A stretch of DNA of 64,000 nt from Macrothele yani (Eukaryota > Arthropoda > Arachnida > Araneae > Macrothelidae): NCBI GenBank assembly GCA_039090855.1, contig CM077011.1:30533001-30597000 (forward strand), read 5' to 3'. Made by a program: the position numbers and the translations under genes. This document shows positions 1-10,811 of this stretch, piece after piece; within the stretch, counting starts at the first letter, position 1, and each line of letters starts with the position of its first letter. Below the pieces are notes generated by a model that did no database searches, was not told where the DNA came from, and saw nothing but the letters and a program-made list of their open reading frames with translations.

Positions 1-900
1 ATTAATTTTTATTTTCTTCCCTTCGATAGCATTTACAACGAAAACCATTTTGGGTATAGTTTCTTTTTCAAGTAGTTCCCCGTTTTTCTGCTAGGGGACA
101 TAACGTTAAATTAAGATTTCTTCGATAGCTCTATTTCTAAAAGTCTGATTTGGGGAATTCTTTTTGCGTCGGATAGAGTCCTGGAGGAAAATGTTCCGCA
201 TACAATTTCTAACATTTGGTAAAGAACAATTTTGCCACTACGGGGCGTTAGTGTACATTTCTTTTCCTGGTGCATTTTCAGTAGTATCTGCACTTCCAAA
301 AACTCGATTGAAAAAAGTATTTTGCAATCAGATACCGCTTACCACAAAAAAGCCTTCTGTGAATACCTTCTGCTTAAAATAATTCGTATTTTTGCCGCTA
401 GGGAGTGTAGTTTTATATCTTATTTTTCTCGATATATATCTGCTTCAAATAGACCGATTTGAAACATTCATCCATTGTTGGAGAAAGTGTCTGGTGCGAA
501 ATGTTCTGCGTATGATTTCAATTCTTTTTAAGCTCAAGTTTGTCAGTAGATGGCATATGTTTACATTTTTTGTTTACAGCGGTAGCGATATCTGCGGGAT
601 TAAACCCCCAATTTAAAGAAATCATTTTCTAGTGAGATAGAACAAACTACGAAAAATTTTCGTATGCATTTTCTGCCTAAAATAATGCACAGTTTTCTCG
701 CTAGGGGTCAAATATTTATCACGTTTTTCTCTATATCTATGCTTCTAAATGTCCGATTTAAGAAATTCTTTCAACACCGGTTACCAGTGACCATGTGGAA
801 CCCTTTGCATGCATTTTTTGTAGATCATAATTCCGACGCTAGGTATGCTAGTGTGTATTTATGTTTGCAAACGTATCTCCCTTTCTAAAAATCTTATTAA
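1..900 (+). repeat. degenerate ~150-bp monomer satellite array, part 1
   Basis: Diverged monomers repeat about every 140-160 bp. Each has two recognisable blocks: a GC-rich box resembling CTAGGGGNCG (boxes near 88, 235, 395, 697 and 836) and an AT-rich block close to CTTCTAAAANTCCGATTTGAA. The same blocks recur far more clearly at 4293-5760. This part is the edge of that array and is cut by a SINE at 901. No coding potential is seen. Confidence 0.75.
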
Positions 901-1111
901 CCGCACCAATACGCAGTTGTCTAACCAATGGCTTCTGATCATTCGTCCGAGATGGGTCCGGGCTCGAATCCCGGTGAGGAATGGATGTTGTGTTTGTCTT
1001 ACGGCACTGGCTCTCTCCTTCCCTGGAGCCAGTGGCCCTGAATTAGAGACGGGCGACTGCTTGTAGCCCATTGAGTTGCTCACAGTGGTCGTTAAACCTC
1101 CGATCAAAAGA
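901..1111 (+). mobile_element. tRNA-derived SINE, flanked by target duplication
   Basis: This is the main SINE family of the window: a tRNA-like head with Pol III A and B boxes (B box here GGCTCGAATCC), a middle part with the block GTTTGTCTTACGGCACTGGCT, and a tail ending GGTCGTTAAACCTCC. The first bases of the head are damaged. A 14-bp direct repeat flanks it at 887-900 and 1112-1125 with one mismatch, as expected for target-primed insertion. It lies inside the satellite array and so is younger than it. Confidence 0.9.
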
Positions 1112-1640
1112 AAAAATCCTATTAAAAAGTTCTTTTTGTACTCTATGCCATTCGCCACAGTAAAGATGGAGAACATTTTTCTCTTAAACAATGAACAGTT
1201 TTCCCGCTCTGCGAGTAAATATCAATATTTTTTTCTCGACATAACTACTTCCAAGAGACGTATTTGAAAAAACCTTTTTCTTTAGCAGAGCTTTTCCTGT
1301 GAACTGTACTTTTAGCATATTTTCTATAATTCAATTATTCAAAAATCTTCTTCCAGTGGGCATCTGCGTATATTTCTATTTAAAACAGTTAATTTGATCT
1401 TTAAACTTTGTTAGAAAAATCTATTTTTGGTATGATACTCTTCATTATGAAGAGTGTTTTGAACTTCTTTAAGTAACACAAAGCTTTTTCGCTAAGGGGC
1501 GTAAGTTATATCATGTTTCCTTTTTTGGGGCGTAAAGTTATATCATGTTTCGATTTTACTTTCTAACTGTTCGATTTGAAAACCTCTTTTTCTCTGATAT
1601 CTTTGTTCCGCTATGATGAGATGCAATTTGGGCGTAGTTT
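1112..1640 (+). repeat. satellite array continued after the SINE
   Basis: Monomers of the ~150-bp family continue, with a clear GC box GCTAAGGGGCGTAAG near 1491 and the AT-rich block near 1245 and 1560. The sequence is more decayed than the block at 4293-5760. No gene is visible. Confidence 0.6.
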
Positions 1641-1669
1641 ATTAAGTAAGCGAGGCCAAAGGCCGAGCG

Positions 1670-1838
1670 GATATCTCTTTACGAGACTCGAGACAATTAG
1701 TTGTTCGGGCATAAGTATGAGATGTCACATCCGATCACTGTGATTTTTTTTTTTTTTTTTTTTTTTGCATGCGATTGAACATCGTCCATGGTCTAGTTTT
1801 GACGTCTTCTGATTCCCGAAATGCCGTATCATTGAGGA
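1670..1838 (+). repeat. ~165-bp dispersed repeat, copy 1
   Basis: This stretch matches 3413-3570 in direct orientation. Shared blocks include ACGAGACTCG, CACATCCGATCAC, GCATGCGATTG and GATTCCCGAAAT. Copy 1 carries a T-run of more than 20 bases (1746-1766) that is only five bases long in copy 2. The two copies bracket an LTR-like block, so they may be flanking duplicates or ends of a larger unrecognised element. Confidence 0.8.
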
Positions 1839-2310
1839 ATAATCGTCCGGAAACGTGCATTTTTAGGGGTTTTCCGGGTTTTGAGAAGGGGTCGTTTGTT
1901 GCCTATGTGCTTCAAAGACCTTCAGCTGATCTCGGTGACACTTATCACAGAGAAAGGGAACGACAAGGTGAATGACATGGGGTTGGTATCATGGTAATTA
2001 GTCGTGTCGTATAAAAATAACGACCATTGTAAGAACGGACACATTAATTATGATGAGATATAATGAACTGAACATTATGCTACTTTTGCACAAAAGAAAA
2101 GGAAGACAGAGTACAAAGGCCAAGAAGGCAATAGAAGGTTTGAGAACATTATTTTGATGTCGATGGCCTCAGACAAAGGCCTTTCCAACGGACTGATAAA
2201 CATCTACAATTATACCGCGATTTTCGCCGTACATTGTCAGCGTTGCACAGACGCCTAAAAGTCTGGAAGGCCATCCATTTAACTTTGTGTAGCTATAGCA
2301 GTGTATATTG
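1839..2310. other. no gene recognised
   Basis: The stretch between the 165-bp repeat and the LTR-like block has no long open frame and no match I recognise. Since it lies between the two 165-bp copies it may belong to the same unidentified insertion. Confidence 0.5.
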
Positions 2311-3209
2311 TGTTAATGTAAGGATGTACTTCGGCGGTAGGATTACTTTCTCAAAGGGTGTACTTCCTAATGGATAGATCTGACGGACCGCCAGGATAGG
2401 AAGGGTGGGATTAAACCCATCGGCTAAGTACGCTTCGCCGACGCCAAGGATCAGCGGACGCGTGACGTCAGCGGAGGGACGCTTGGCAGGGGAAGAACGC
2501 CACGTCAGCAGGTTGGCGAGAGAGGAGTGTTGGCGCCGGAGGCTTCACGCGTGTGCAGTGCGGAGGAGATGAGGAGAGCGGGTCTCTTAGGAGGAACAAG
2601 TTAGTTAGTCTGATTTCGTCTAGCGGAGAGAGTAGTTCTCCGGTAAGGGGACGCAAAGCGTTTTCCTTTTTGTGAGCAAGCGGCCGCTCTAATTATACGG
2701 AGGTCCGAGGCTCTGTATTGTGTTAGCCAGCGCACTATCTTCGGAGAGATAGGGTTTTGGGTTGCAGCGGCACAGGTCCCGGTCAGGGAATCCCGCTTGC
2801 GTTATAGATATTCCTCTACTACAAGGCAATTTATAGTATTGACAAAGACTGAGTTCGCAACGACGGGGAAGCACGAGTTAGGCCAATAATAATATTCTCA
2901 GAGATACAGATCTACCTAATAGTAAGCAGATTCTCTCTGGAACGTCAACGTCGAAAGCTAGGAATTAGATATTTTTCTTCAGGAATGATTCTCCTAGACT
3001 TCCAATCCTAGTATCCGTCAGAACTAAGATTTAGTGAAACCTGATGCTAGAGGAAGATTAATCTACCGCCGGTAGAACCTAACTGTTATTCAATAAATGT
3101 TTGTGTTGTGTTGCTAAATCCTCTTGAGATCCCTCTATTGTAGTAGTGATAATTATTCTGCTCGTTCAGCCGTTTCTATCCGCCTTCCTGGTTCACAGAT
3201 ATTATAACA
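2311..3209 (+). mobile_element. candidate LTR of a Gypsy/BEL-type retrotransposon
   Basis: The segment is clearly more GC-rich than its surroundings. It begins TGTTAATGTAAGG and ends TTATAACA, the TG..CA form of an LTR. A polyadenylation signal AATAAA lies at 3092-3097, followed by a GT-rich stretch. Three bases after the proposed end comes TGGGGGAGGCTTCG (3213), which has the form of a tRNA primer-binding site. No second LTR, gag or pol is present, so this would be a 5' LTR plus truncated leader. Boundaries and superfamily are inference. Confidence 0.45.
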
Positions 3210-3412
3210 AAGTGGGGGAGGCTTCGTTTGTTCGCCCGAACAGAGTTCAGGGAGTGTTTCAGAGAAACAGAAATGCTTCCTTGTGACTGTGAGAAGCACA
3301 TATAGCGTTGACGCCTCCGAGTCATAAGTAGGAGGCGGGGCCACGGCACGTTACCAGTAATTTCGCTCTCACAGTTCATTAAAAAACTGACCAATTTTAA
3401 TAATAATTGAAA
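3210..3412 (+). mobile_element. possible leader downstream of the LTR, truncated
   Basis: A primer-binding-site-like TGGGGGAGGCTTCG begins at 3213, followed by about 180 bp of GC-richer sequence that ends abruptly at AT-rich DNA near 3385. It is read as the 5' untranslated leader of the same element. No gag start is visible. Confidence 0.35.
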
Positions 3413-3570
3413 AAATCACCTCTCCATACGAGACTCGTTACAGTTAGTTCTTCGAGCATTGCTACGACATGACACATCCGATCACCGTGATTTTTGGCAT
3501 GCGATTGCACATCGTCCGTGGTCAGGTTTTGACGCCTTCCGATTCCCGAAATTGGTGTCATTGAGAAATT
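3413..3570 (+). repeat. ~165-bp dispersed repeat, copy 2
   Basis: Direct repeat of 1670-1838, about 1.6 kb downstream of it. Copy 2 lacks the long T-run and has fewer visible changes around the shared GATTCCCGAAAT block. Confidence 0.8.
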
Positions 3571-4292
3571 TCAATTGAAACTAGATGGCGTTTTACTTGA
3601 ACCGTTTTACAAAAGTCGGCTCACTAACATTAATTTAAAAAAAAATCGAATTGAAAAACAAAGAAATGGAAAGACTCCGTCTGTTAGCTCAATACTTGTT
3701 TAATCTGTAATAATAAAATGAAGTTTGGGTATGTGTGTGTCTGCCTTTCGCGATGCAAAACGGCAAACGTGGTTCCCTATCTGAGTGTGTCTTTCGGTTT
3801 TGTTTACATGCAACCTGGTCAACAACCAACGTGAAGGCGTGAAGGAAAGTAGTTCATGATAAATTTTAGGCATTTCTTTTTTAAAATGTTTCGTACTTTT
3901 GTTTTGGAAGTCATAAATTTTACGCGTTCGTTTTTTAGTACGTCTTTTGTAAAAAAAGATCGTGCTTATGCTACCGGTTTGTCCGCCCGTCAGTACGTCC
4001 GTCCGCCTGTACCCATCATATCTCTGCACCTATTAGTCCGATTTGAAAATTTCTTTTTGCATTAGGAAGCTAAAATTATGCGAATGATGATCCTTTATTT
4101 CGCTTTTTTTTTACGATTTACAAATTCGCCGCGAGAGGGTGCAAATGCAGATGATGTCGAATTCAAAAATACGTTTTATTCCACATATTTGCTTCTAAAC
4201 ATCCGATTGAAGAAATTCTTTTATCCTTCGATTCCATTTATGTCAAAGAGTATTTTAGATATAGTTACTTTTTCAAATTACGCATAGATTTT
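3571..4292 (+). repeat. satellite array, decayed part
   Basis: The array resumes after the LTR block. The AT-rich block TAGTCCGATTTGAAAATTTC is near 4033 and a GC box CCGCGAGAGGGTGC is near 4129. The first 250 bases are too decayed to assign to monomers with confidence. Confidence 0.5.
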
Positions 4293-5760
4293 CCGCTAGG
4301 GGGCGTAAAGGTAAATTACAGTTTACCTGATAACTCTTCTTCTAAAACTCCGATTTGAAAAATGTTTTCTTCAGCGGATACACCTCCTGATGGAAAATCT
4401 TTTGCATATAATTTCAAATTTTTGGTAAAAAATACTTTGGCCACCAGGGGCGTAAGTGTTAATTTTTGATCCTGATGTATTTGCCATAAAATCTGAGCTT
4501 CTAAAATATCGATTGAAAAAATTATTTCGTGGACTGATGCCACTCACATCGATGAACCTTTTCGGAATATTTTCTTCTTAAAATATTCCACAGTTTCTCC
4601 AACAGGGGGCGTAGATGTATATCTTATTTTTGTCAATATCTGTACCTCTACGAGTCCGATTTGAAAAATTCCTTCTCTGTTGGATAGTGTTTTCAGTGTG
4701 ACATGTTTTTCACATAATTTCAAAATTTTCAAGTAATTCACAAACTTCCGCTAGGGGACGTAAAGGTGATTGCGTTTCCCCCTGTATCTCTGCTTCTAAA
4801 TCTCCGATTTAAAAAATTCTACCTGCACCGGATACAGCTCCTGATGGGAAATCGTTTGCACATAATTTTCAGTTTTTGTAAAAATGGTTTGGCCACCAGG
4901 TGGCGTAAGTCTTAATTTTCGCTTCTGTTGTATTTGCAGCAAAATATGAGCTTCTGAAATCTCGATTGAAAAAAAAGTCTTTTGTTGACCGATACTACTC
5001 ATGTCCACAAACCTTTTAGGAACATTTTCTTCTTGAAATAATGCATGGTTTCTACGCCAGGGGCGTAGACCTATATCTTATCTTTGTCAATATCTCTACT
5101 TCTAGGAGTCCGATTTGAAAAATTCCTTCTTTGTTGGATAGTGTTTCCGATGCAAAATGTTTTTCCCATAAATTCAAAATTTTCAAGTAAATCATAGACT
5201 TTCCGCTAGGGGGCACAAAGGTAAATTGCATTTTCTGCGTTATTTCTGCTTCTAAAGCTCCGATTTGAAAAATTCTTCCTGTATCGCATGCAAGACCTGA
5301 TGGAAAATATTTTTCACATAATTTCTAATGTCTTGTAAAGAATGGTTCGGCCACAAGGGGCATAAGGGTTAATTTCTACTTCTGATGTATTTGTAGTAAA
5401 ATCTGGGCTCTTGAAAACCCGACTATTTTTTTTATTTTCTTGGACAGATACCGCTCATATGGAAAAACCTTTTGAGAATACTTTCTTCCTAAAATAATGC
5501 GTGGTTTTCCCACCGGAGGACGTAAAATCACATCTTATTTTTATCGATATCTCTGTTTCTTAGAGTCCTATTTGAAAAATTCTTTCTGTGTTGGAGAGCG
5601 TTTCAGGTGCTCAAATGTTTCTCATATAAATTCATGTTTTTCTTAACGCACAAGTCTGCAACCAGAAGGGCGTAAGCTCACGATTCCGTTTACAGCAATA
5701 TCTGAAGGATTAAAAACCCGATTGAAAAACTTCTTTCTTCCGTCAGATACTATTGTTTTC
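4293..5760 (+). repeat. higher-order satellite: ~455-bp trimer of ~150-bp monomers
   Basis: GC boxes begin at about 4293, 4441, 4599, 4748, 4893, 5053, 5203, 5350, 5510 and 5662, a spacing of 145-160 bp. Every third box is of the same type: CCGCTAGGGGGCG at 4293, 4748 and 5203; CCACCAGG at 4441 and 4893; a third type at 4599, 5053 and 5510. The trimer period is therefore about 452-457 bp. Each monomer also has the block CTTCTAAAANTCCGATTTGA. Several boxes match the CTCF core consensus (CCACCAGGTGGCG at 4893-4905). Confidence 0.9.
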
Positions 5761-5934
5761 CTCACCTTTGTGATTACCCCATGGGCGACATCCATGCCTC
5801 ACCCGGAAAATAGTTAAACAGAGCAGAAAATCGGGAAACACGACTTTTTTCTTTCTTTACAATTGCGATAAAAAGAATATGTCGACTGGTCGTATTTGTC
5901 TGGAAAGAAGCCTGGCACGTTGCTTTATTCTCTA

Positions 5935-6215
5935 AACTAAAAAAGGACCGGCCTGTCCTGTGCTGACCTCTACCTCAAATGGCTATGGGCTGGATATTCT
6001 GATATAAGCCCTGACCATCGTTGGACAACTGAAATATTGGACTGGACACCAAGGGGCAGGAAAAAGGCCTAGAAGAAGACCAAGTGGGAGATGCATGAAT
6101 AAAATTGTAAAGCCTGCAGGAGTGACAAAAAAAAAAAAAAAAAAATTGTGGGAGGGACTTGGAGAGACCTTCATCGAGCAGTTATTTGCTAGTGGTTGTT
6201 GATGATGATGATATT
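5935..6215 (+). pseudogene. LINE (RTE-like) 3' end, C-terminal RT fragment
   Basis: Conceptual translation gives the tail found after the reverse transcriptase domain of RTE-like LINEs: a SPDHRWTTEILDWTPRG stretch (HRWTTEILDWTP is the typical motif), a basic GRKRPRRRP-like linker and a final LGETFIEQ-like end. It needs frame changes to read through and stops interrupt it. It ends in a GATGATGAT run, typical of RTE tails. An A-run (6127-6145) interrupts it at the same point where a sister copy near 15.9 kb is interrupted by a SINE. It is a dead 5'-truncated copy. Confidence 0.75.
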
Positions 6216-6314
6216 TACTATAAATTTTAGTGAAAAAATACAATAATTTTGTGGCTATTGGCATTTATTTGTCGGATCAATATCGCAAGTATATTTCAGA
6301 TCAGTTTAAATTAA

Positions 6315-6540
6315 GCAGCCCCGGTGGCGCAGTGGTCTAAGCGATGGCCTCTGATCATACGTCAGAAAGGGGTCCGGGTTCGAATCCCGGCCAGGCATGG
6401 ATGTTGTGTTTGTCTTACGGCACTGGCTCTCTCCTTTCCTGGAACCAGTGACCCTAAATTAGGGACGGGCGACTGCTTATAGCCCATTGAGTTGCTCACG
6501 GTGGTCGTTAAACCTCCAATCAAATAAATAAATAAATAAA
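6315..6540 (+). mobile_element. tRNA-derived SINE, near full length
   Basis: This is one of the best copies of the family. The head starts GCAGCCCCGGTGGCGCAG, with A box TGGCGCAGTGG and B box GGTTCGAATCC. The tail ends CCTCCAATCAAATAAATAAATAAA. Target duplications lie at 6301-6314 and 6541-6554 (TCAGTTTAAATTAA, one mismatch). Length is about 225 bp. The head resembles a tRNA of about 80 nt, but it is an element, not a tRNA gene. Confidence 0.95.
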
Positions 6541-6884
6541 TCAGTTAAAATTAATGGCAATTAAGAAATGAATGAATCAATTTGAGAAATTGGGAGAGGT
6601 TTTTTTAGTTCTTTCTGCACACGAGTAGCAATTCAGGCTGCTCTTACAGTCCCTGGGACTGTATGCCGAAAAGGTTTAGCATTGCATACTATTTTTTCAG
6701 CTACACACACCTGTCACTGAATTAGAAATCTTTATGCAAATGTACGTAAACGTCACTTTCACAGCGTATATGAAAAATACGTGATCACATTCGTTACCAC
6801 GGGATCTAGGAAACTATTTAAATCCGCTGTTCGTTAGTAGTGTTCATCACAATGATAAAAACAAAACAAAGGATATTTCGATAA

Positions 6885-7855
6885 AGGGCTGATCGTGGTT
6901 GTCTGTCTGGCTAGAGCTAACGTTCTGGCTGGTTTGTCAAAAAATGAGATATTCGGGGTCTTTTTAATCAATGGAAAAATAACCCACATCGCTTGTCTAA
7001 GGAGTCAACTGTGACGCGACGACAGTCTCTCAGGAACGAGATAACAGTCGCCTGAGAAGGCTTGTACGGAGAAACGGGATTTCCTGTGTGTAGCAACTGA
7101 CCGAAGCATTAAATGAAGGCTGCTCCCGATCCATACTTCAGCGAAATATGCACGACAAATTGAAGAGGATCGGTATTGACAGTCACGTGCCTATACGGAT
7201 ACAACTGATTTCTGAAAAGAAGCGGAATTTTGTTTACAGTGATGTCTGAAACACCGTGACTGGACACTGGAAGACTAGGAAAAGTCATGTGGTCCGACGA
7301 GTCGCGGTTCGCCATGTTCGGTACCGACGGTAGGCAGAGAGTTTGGCAGGAGCCCCCATGAAGGCAATGGACACAGCTTGTCTTGCAAACTCAACTCGAT
7401 CTTATGAAGATGGTGTCGGGCGCGTTCTGTTGGTACAGAACGGGTCCCATGACATTGCTGGAAGGTCAGGTGTCCTCCAAGGATTATCTGAGCATCGTTG
7501 CTGATCAAGACCATTCTGCAATGTCGATTTTTCATTTCGCCGATGACGCCTGTTTCATGGACGACAATGCTACTGTACATCGCGCAAGATGTGTTCAGCT
7601 GTGGCTCAGAGAGCATGACCGCGACTTCCACCATCTTCCTTGGATACCACAAAGCCCGGGTCTGATTCCCATTGGGAATGTATGGGACATGTTAGAAAAA
7701 TAGATACTGGGGCAAATTCCTCTTCCGTCAAATCTGAGCTAGTTATAAGACAGTATGGTGAACGCCTGGTAGGCTGTTGACGTAAAAGCACTCCAGCACT
7801 TTGTGGAATCTAAACCAAACCGCAATCGTGCTGAAAAAGGTCAAACCTTGTATTG
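6885..7855 (+). pseudogene. Tc1-like transposase, dead
   Basis: A DDE transposase of the Tc1 group in several frames. The first catalytic Asp is in KVMWSDESRF near 7285-7315 and the second in FMDDNATVH near 7554-7580, within an intact frame at 7383-7703. The third catalytic position reads SPGLIPIGNVW where active relatives have an acidic residue (PIEN), so Glu has become Gly. By my count 36 residues lie between the second Asp and this Gly. The frame stops early at 7703, while homology continues to about 7855. The N-terminal DNA-binding part is heavily frameshifted. I could not place the terminal inverted repeats. Confidence 0.8.
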
Positions 7856-9167
7856 AATAAAAATTTCTAATTAAATGGCCGGAATGTGTACTTTACCTAT
7901 AGTTGTTAAATTAATACTCAGTGGTTCATTGCTAGAAATACATGGTTTATCCTTTCTGCCTTTTAAAAGGCAGGGGCCCTATTTCAAGCTGTTGCCTCCG
8001 GGCACAAAACCTGACGTTAACGCCGCTGCCTTGCTGAAAATGTACCTAGGTAAATATAAATCTTATTTAAGCGAATGGGATAACATGTCTTTTTTTTTTT
8101 CGAATTCCTGTTCTTTGCGCAGTTTTTGTTCTTAGTTCACTGGGTTGCCCATCAACTCTGGAAGGTCTGTTTTTAGTACTTGTTTTGTTTCTGGAAACGT
8201 GATGTACGGCTGTTTGCTGTTTTTATTTTGTTCCATGAACCTTATTCACCTCGCACTGCATCATGGTATATATGTCGGTGGTTGCTGACCAACAATAGTT
8301 TGTTTACATCCGTTTTTTCATTGCTTAACAAAGAGTTACTTTGCAGGAGTTCAGGAAAACCGCAATTTTTTGTGTATTTATTAACGGCGTGCATAACTTG
8401 TGCTAACAAATCCACATTTTGTATTTATGCTAACAAATCCCCATTTTGTAGCTATGCTAACAATCTTTCCCCAGATTACGAAACATATCTGCAATTTTCT
8501 TTTATTTAATGTTTTCCATTCACTTTATTTCTAAGTAGATCGCCTAGCATGAGACAATGGGGAAGGATATATATATATTTTTAATCCCAGTTTGCTTACA
8601 TAACACGTATTTGTATGGGCTTATAAATATTTTGTTTTCGCATTAAAACTTTCAAAGATTTATGTTTCAGATATTTCGCCAATGTCTGATGAAAATTTAA
8701 TTTACCATGTATGAAAAATGCTTCACCAAAATCTTCATAACGAGAAGATGACTCACATCCTTCATCTCTTTGAAACGAAAATAGAAAACAAAGTTGTCTT
8801 GGTTCATTTTTGAACCTTTGATTTCTTTTAAGAAATTAATTTATCCTTCTTGTCCCATAGTTCTACTATTTCGTTGGCATACTCTAAGATTTTAAGATTT
8901 TAAAAATTGACCAACAGTAAAAGGTAATTTAATAACGACAACATTAAATCAGCCGCTATGTTGATCAGAAACAATCCGCTTCTGACGTCAATGACTACGG
9001 TCCATTGATTCATGGCAGTTACGGGCAGAACAACCGGACAAAATAAAAAAGAAAAGAAAAAAGATTATCATGTTTCCCAAAGCGAAACAAGTAGAGAAAG
9101 CAACCATCAAAAATGATGTTTTCACAATTTTTTTCAAGGAACCCAGCAGGGAACCAAAACAAGATGA
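7856..9167. other. no gene; short 29-bp repeat at 8398-8465
   Basis: AT-rich DNA without a recognised product. At about 8398-8465 the unit TGCTAACAAATCCNCATTTTG is present roughly three times at 28-30-bp spacing. Open frames near 7875 and 8180 look like chance frames. Confidence 0.5.
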
Positions 9168-9241
9168 AGAACAGAAGTGTTCCAAAAACCAGGTACATGA
9201 AGAGCAATGACCCGTGTTTTTGCAGTTTTATTAGCTTCAGT
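9168..9241 (+). repeat. 74-bp direct repeat flanking a SINE, left copy
   Basis: Identical in length to 9453-9526 and differing at about three positions. Shared blocks include AGAACAGAAGTGTTCCAAA and TTTTGCAGTTTTATTAGCTTC. The SINE lies between the copies. Confidence 0.9.
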
Positions 9242-9452
9242 TACAGTTTTTTCTTTTTGATTGGAGGTTTAACGACCACCTTGAGCAACTCAATGGGCTA
9301 TAAGCAGTCGCCCGTCCCTAATTTAATGTCACTGGTTCCAGGAAAGAACCAGTGCCGTAAGACAAACACAACATCCATGCCACACCGGGATTCGAACCCG
9401 GACCCGTTTCGGACGAATGAACAGAGGCCGTCGCTTAGACCACTGTGCCACC
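9242..9452 (-). mobile_element. tRNA-derived SINE between 74-bp direct repeats
   Basis: Full-length family member in reverse orientation. The tail (reading GATTGGAGGTTTAACGACC on the plus strand) is near 9260 and the head ends with GTGCCACC at 9452. The Pol III B box is present as GGATTCGAACCC on the plus strand. An open frame of about 150 codons crosses this SINE on the plus strand and is a chance frame. Confidence 0.9.
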
Positions 9453-9526
9453 AGAACAGAAGTGTTCCAAAGACCACGTACATGAAGAGCAATGACTCGT
9501 GTTTTTGCAGTTTTATTAGCTTCAGT
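9453..9526 (+). repeat. 74-bp direct repeat flanking a SINE, right copy
   Basis: Second copy of 9168-9241. Ordinary LINE-driven target duplications are usually under about 25 bp, so this is unlikely to be a simple target duplication. Confidence 0.9.
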
Positions 9527-9953
9527 AATATTAGCTTCAGTTTTATTAGTTTCAGTTTTTTATCTGGCTATTGAAAATAGGCCAGTAACTATTTTCAAGA
9601 GCCGGATAAAAAAAAAAAAAACTCCTCGTTGAAAAACTTTGTAACACGAATTTGATCTATACCTTTCGATGTACCTAGGACAACCCCGATACTCAGATTT
9701 ACTGATTTACGCAGATTTTATCGAGTTCAGACATACGTCAAAGCGCAGTAACCCCGAAAGTACTCTTTCAAAAGTTAGATATGTTACGTTCGATTATAAA
9801 AGAAAACGAACTCAGTGGGTACATATAATTTTTGGGGCGATTGGTAGAAGTTCTAATACTACGTTGCTTAGTAAAAGTACAGCAATAGTAGTGCAATTAG
9901 TTATTAAATTATTTACTGCCCATTTCACTGAATCATCGTAAATAATGCCGTGA

Positions 9954-10160
9954 GTCGTCCCGACGACGCAGTTGCCTAAGTGCTGGCTTCGAATCATTCT
10001 TCCGAGTGGGTCCGAGTTCGAATCCCGTTAAGGCATGAATGTCGTGTTTTGATTTACGGCACTAGCTCTCTCCCTTTGGAGTCAGTGGCCCCAAATTAAG
10101 GACGGGCAACTGCTTATAGTCCATTGAGTTGCTCATGGAGGTTGATAAACCCCTAATAAA
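9954..10160 (+). mobile_element. tRNA-derived SINE, diverged
   Basis: The head GACGCAGTTGCCTAAG, B box GAGTTCGAATCC, and tail blocks GACGGGCAACTGCTTATAG and GTTGCTCATGGAGG identify it. It is more diverged than the 6315 copy. Confidence 0.85.
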
Positions 10161-10162
10161 AC

Positions 10163-10317
10163 GAAGGCCGTGTTCTGCTACCTGACATTCTGCACCGATA
10201 GATTTGTCAAACAGAAGCTTCACTCTTCTTGTGCATACAAACTGCAGTGAACAACTCTTCCTATGTTTGTTGCATTTTCACTATCACGTGCGCATGTGCA
10301 ACCTAAATGGTCAGTAC
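10163..10317 (+). repeat. ~155-bp direct repeat, left copy
   Basis: Matches 10812-10971 in the same orientation. Shared blocks are GTTCTGCTACCTGACATTC and CACGTGCGCATGTGCAACC. The two copies enclose two SINE fragments and about 190 bp of other sequence. Confidence 0.9.
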
Positions 10318-10488
10318 GTTCTTCCGTTTTGGGTCCGGGTTCGAATTCCTTTAGGCTTGGATGCTGTGTTTGTCTTACGGCACTGGACCTCTCCTTTCCC
10401 TAGAACCAGTGGCCCTAAATTAGGGACGCGTGACTGCTTGTTTATAGTCCACTCACGGTGGTCGTTAAACCAAAATAAAAATAAAATG
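10318..10488 (+). mobile_element. tRNA-derived SINE, 5'-truncated
   Basis: Starts within the head, just before the B box (GGTTCGAATTCC), and runs through the middle block to the tail (CACGGTGGTCGTTAAACC). It ends AAAATAAAAATAAAATG. A second SINE begins about 8 bp downstream. Confidence 0.85.
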
Positions 10489-10494
10489 TTTTTT

Positions 10495-10620
10495 GCTGCC
10501 CCGGTGGCGCAGTGGTCTAAGAGATGGCTTCTGATCATTGGCCCAGGGAGGGGGCTGGGTTCGAATCCCGGGTAAGGCATGGATGTTTGTGTTTGTCTAT
10601 CGGCACTGGCTCTCTCTGTG
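10495..10620 (+). mobile_element. tRNA-derived SINE, 3'-truncated
   Basis: An intact head (GCCCCGGTGGCGCAGTGG, B box GGTTCGAATCC) is followed by part of the middle region, ending at GGCTCTCTCTGTG. The following 190 bp end in AATAAATATTTTTTTT and may be the 3' end of another retroposon. Confidence 0.85.
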
Positions 10621-10811
10621 TTACTTGATCACTTGGCATATTATATCACATGTTCACTATGTACATTGCTGATTTAAAAGCAATATACTGTCTATGTCTG
10701 CCTGAACATACTGTACTATGTACAATGTCTGTTTATCCCTAGACCCCGTCACTGTGTCTGTACAGCCAGGACAAATAAATATTTTTTTTAAAACCAGCAA
10801 TAAAAAAAAAA

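Noticed and set aside
1746..1766. Long T-run as a retroposon tail
   Set aside because: The partner repeat at 3413-3570 has the same flanks with a five-base T-run, so this is simple expansion within the repeat.
9113..9574. 153-codon plus-strand open frame
   Set aside because: It runs through a SINE in antisense and both 74-bp repeats. Chance frame.
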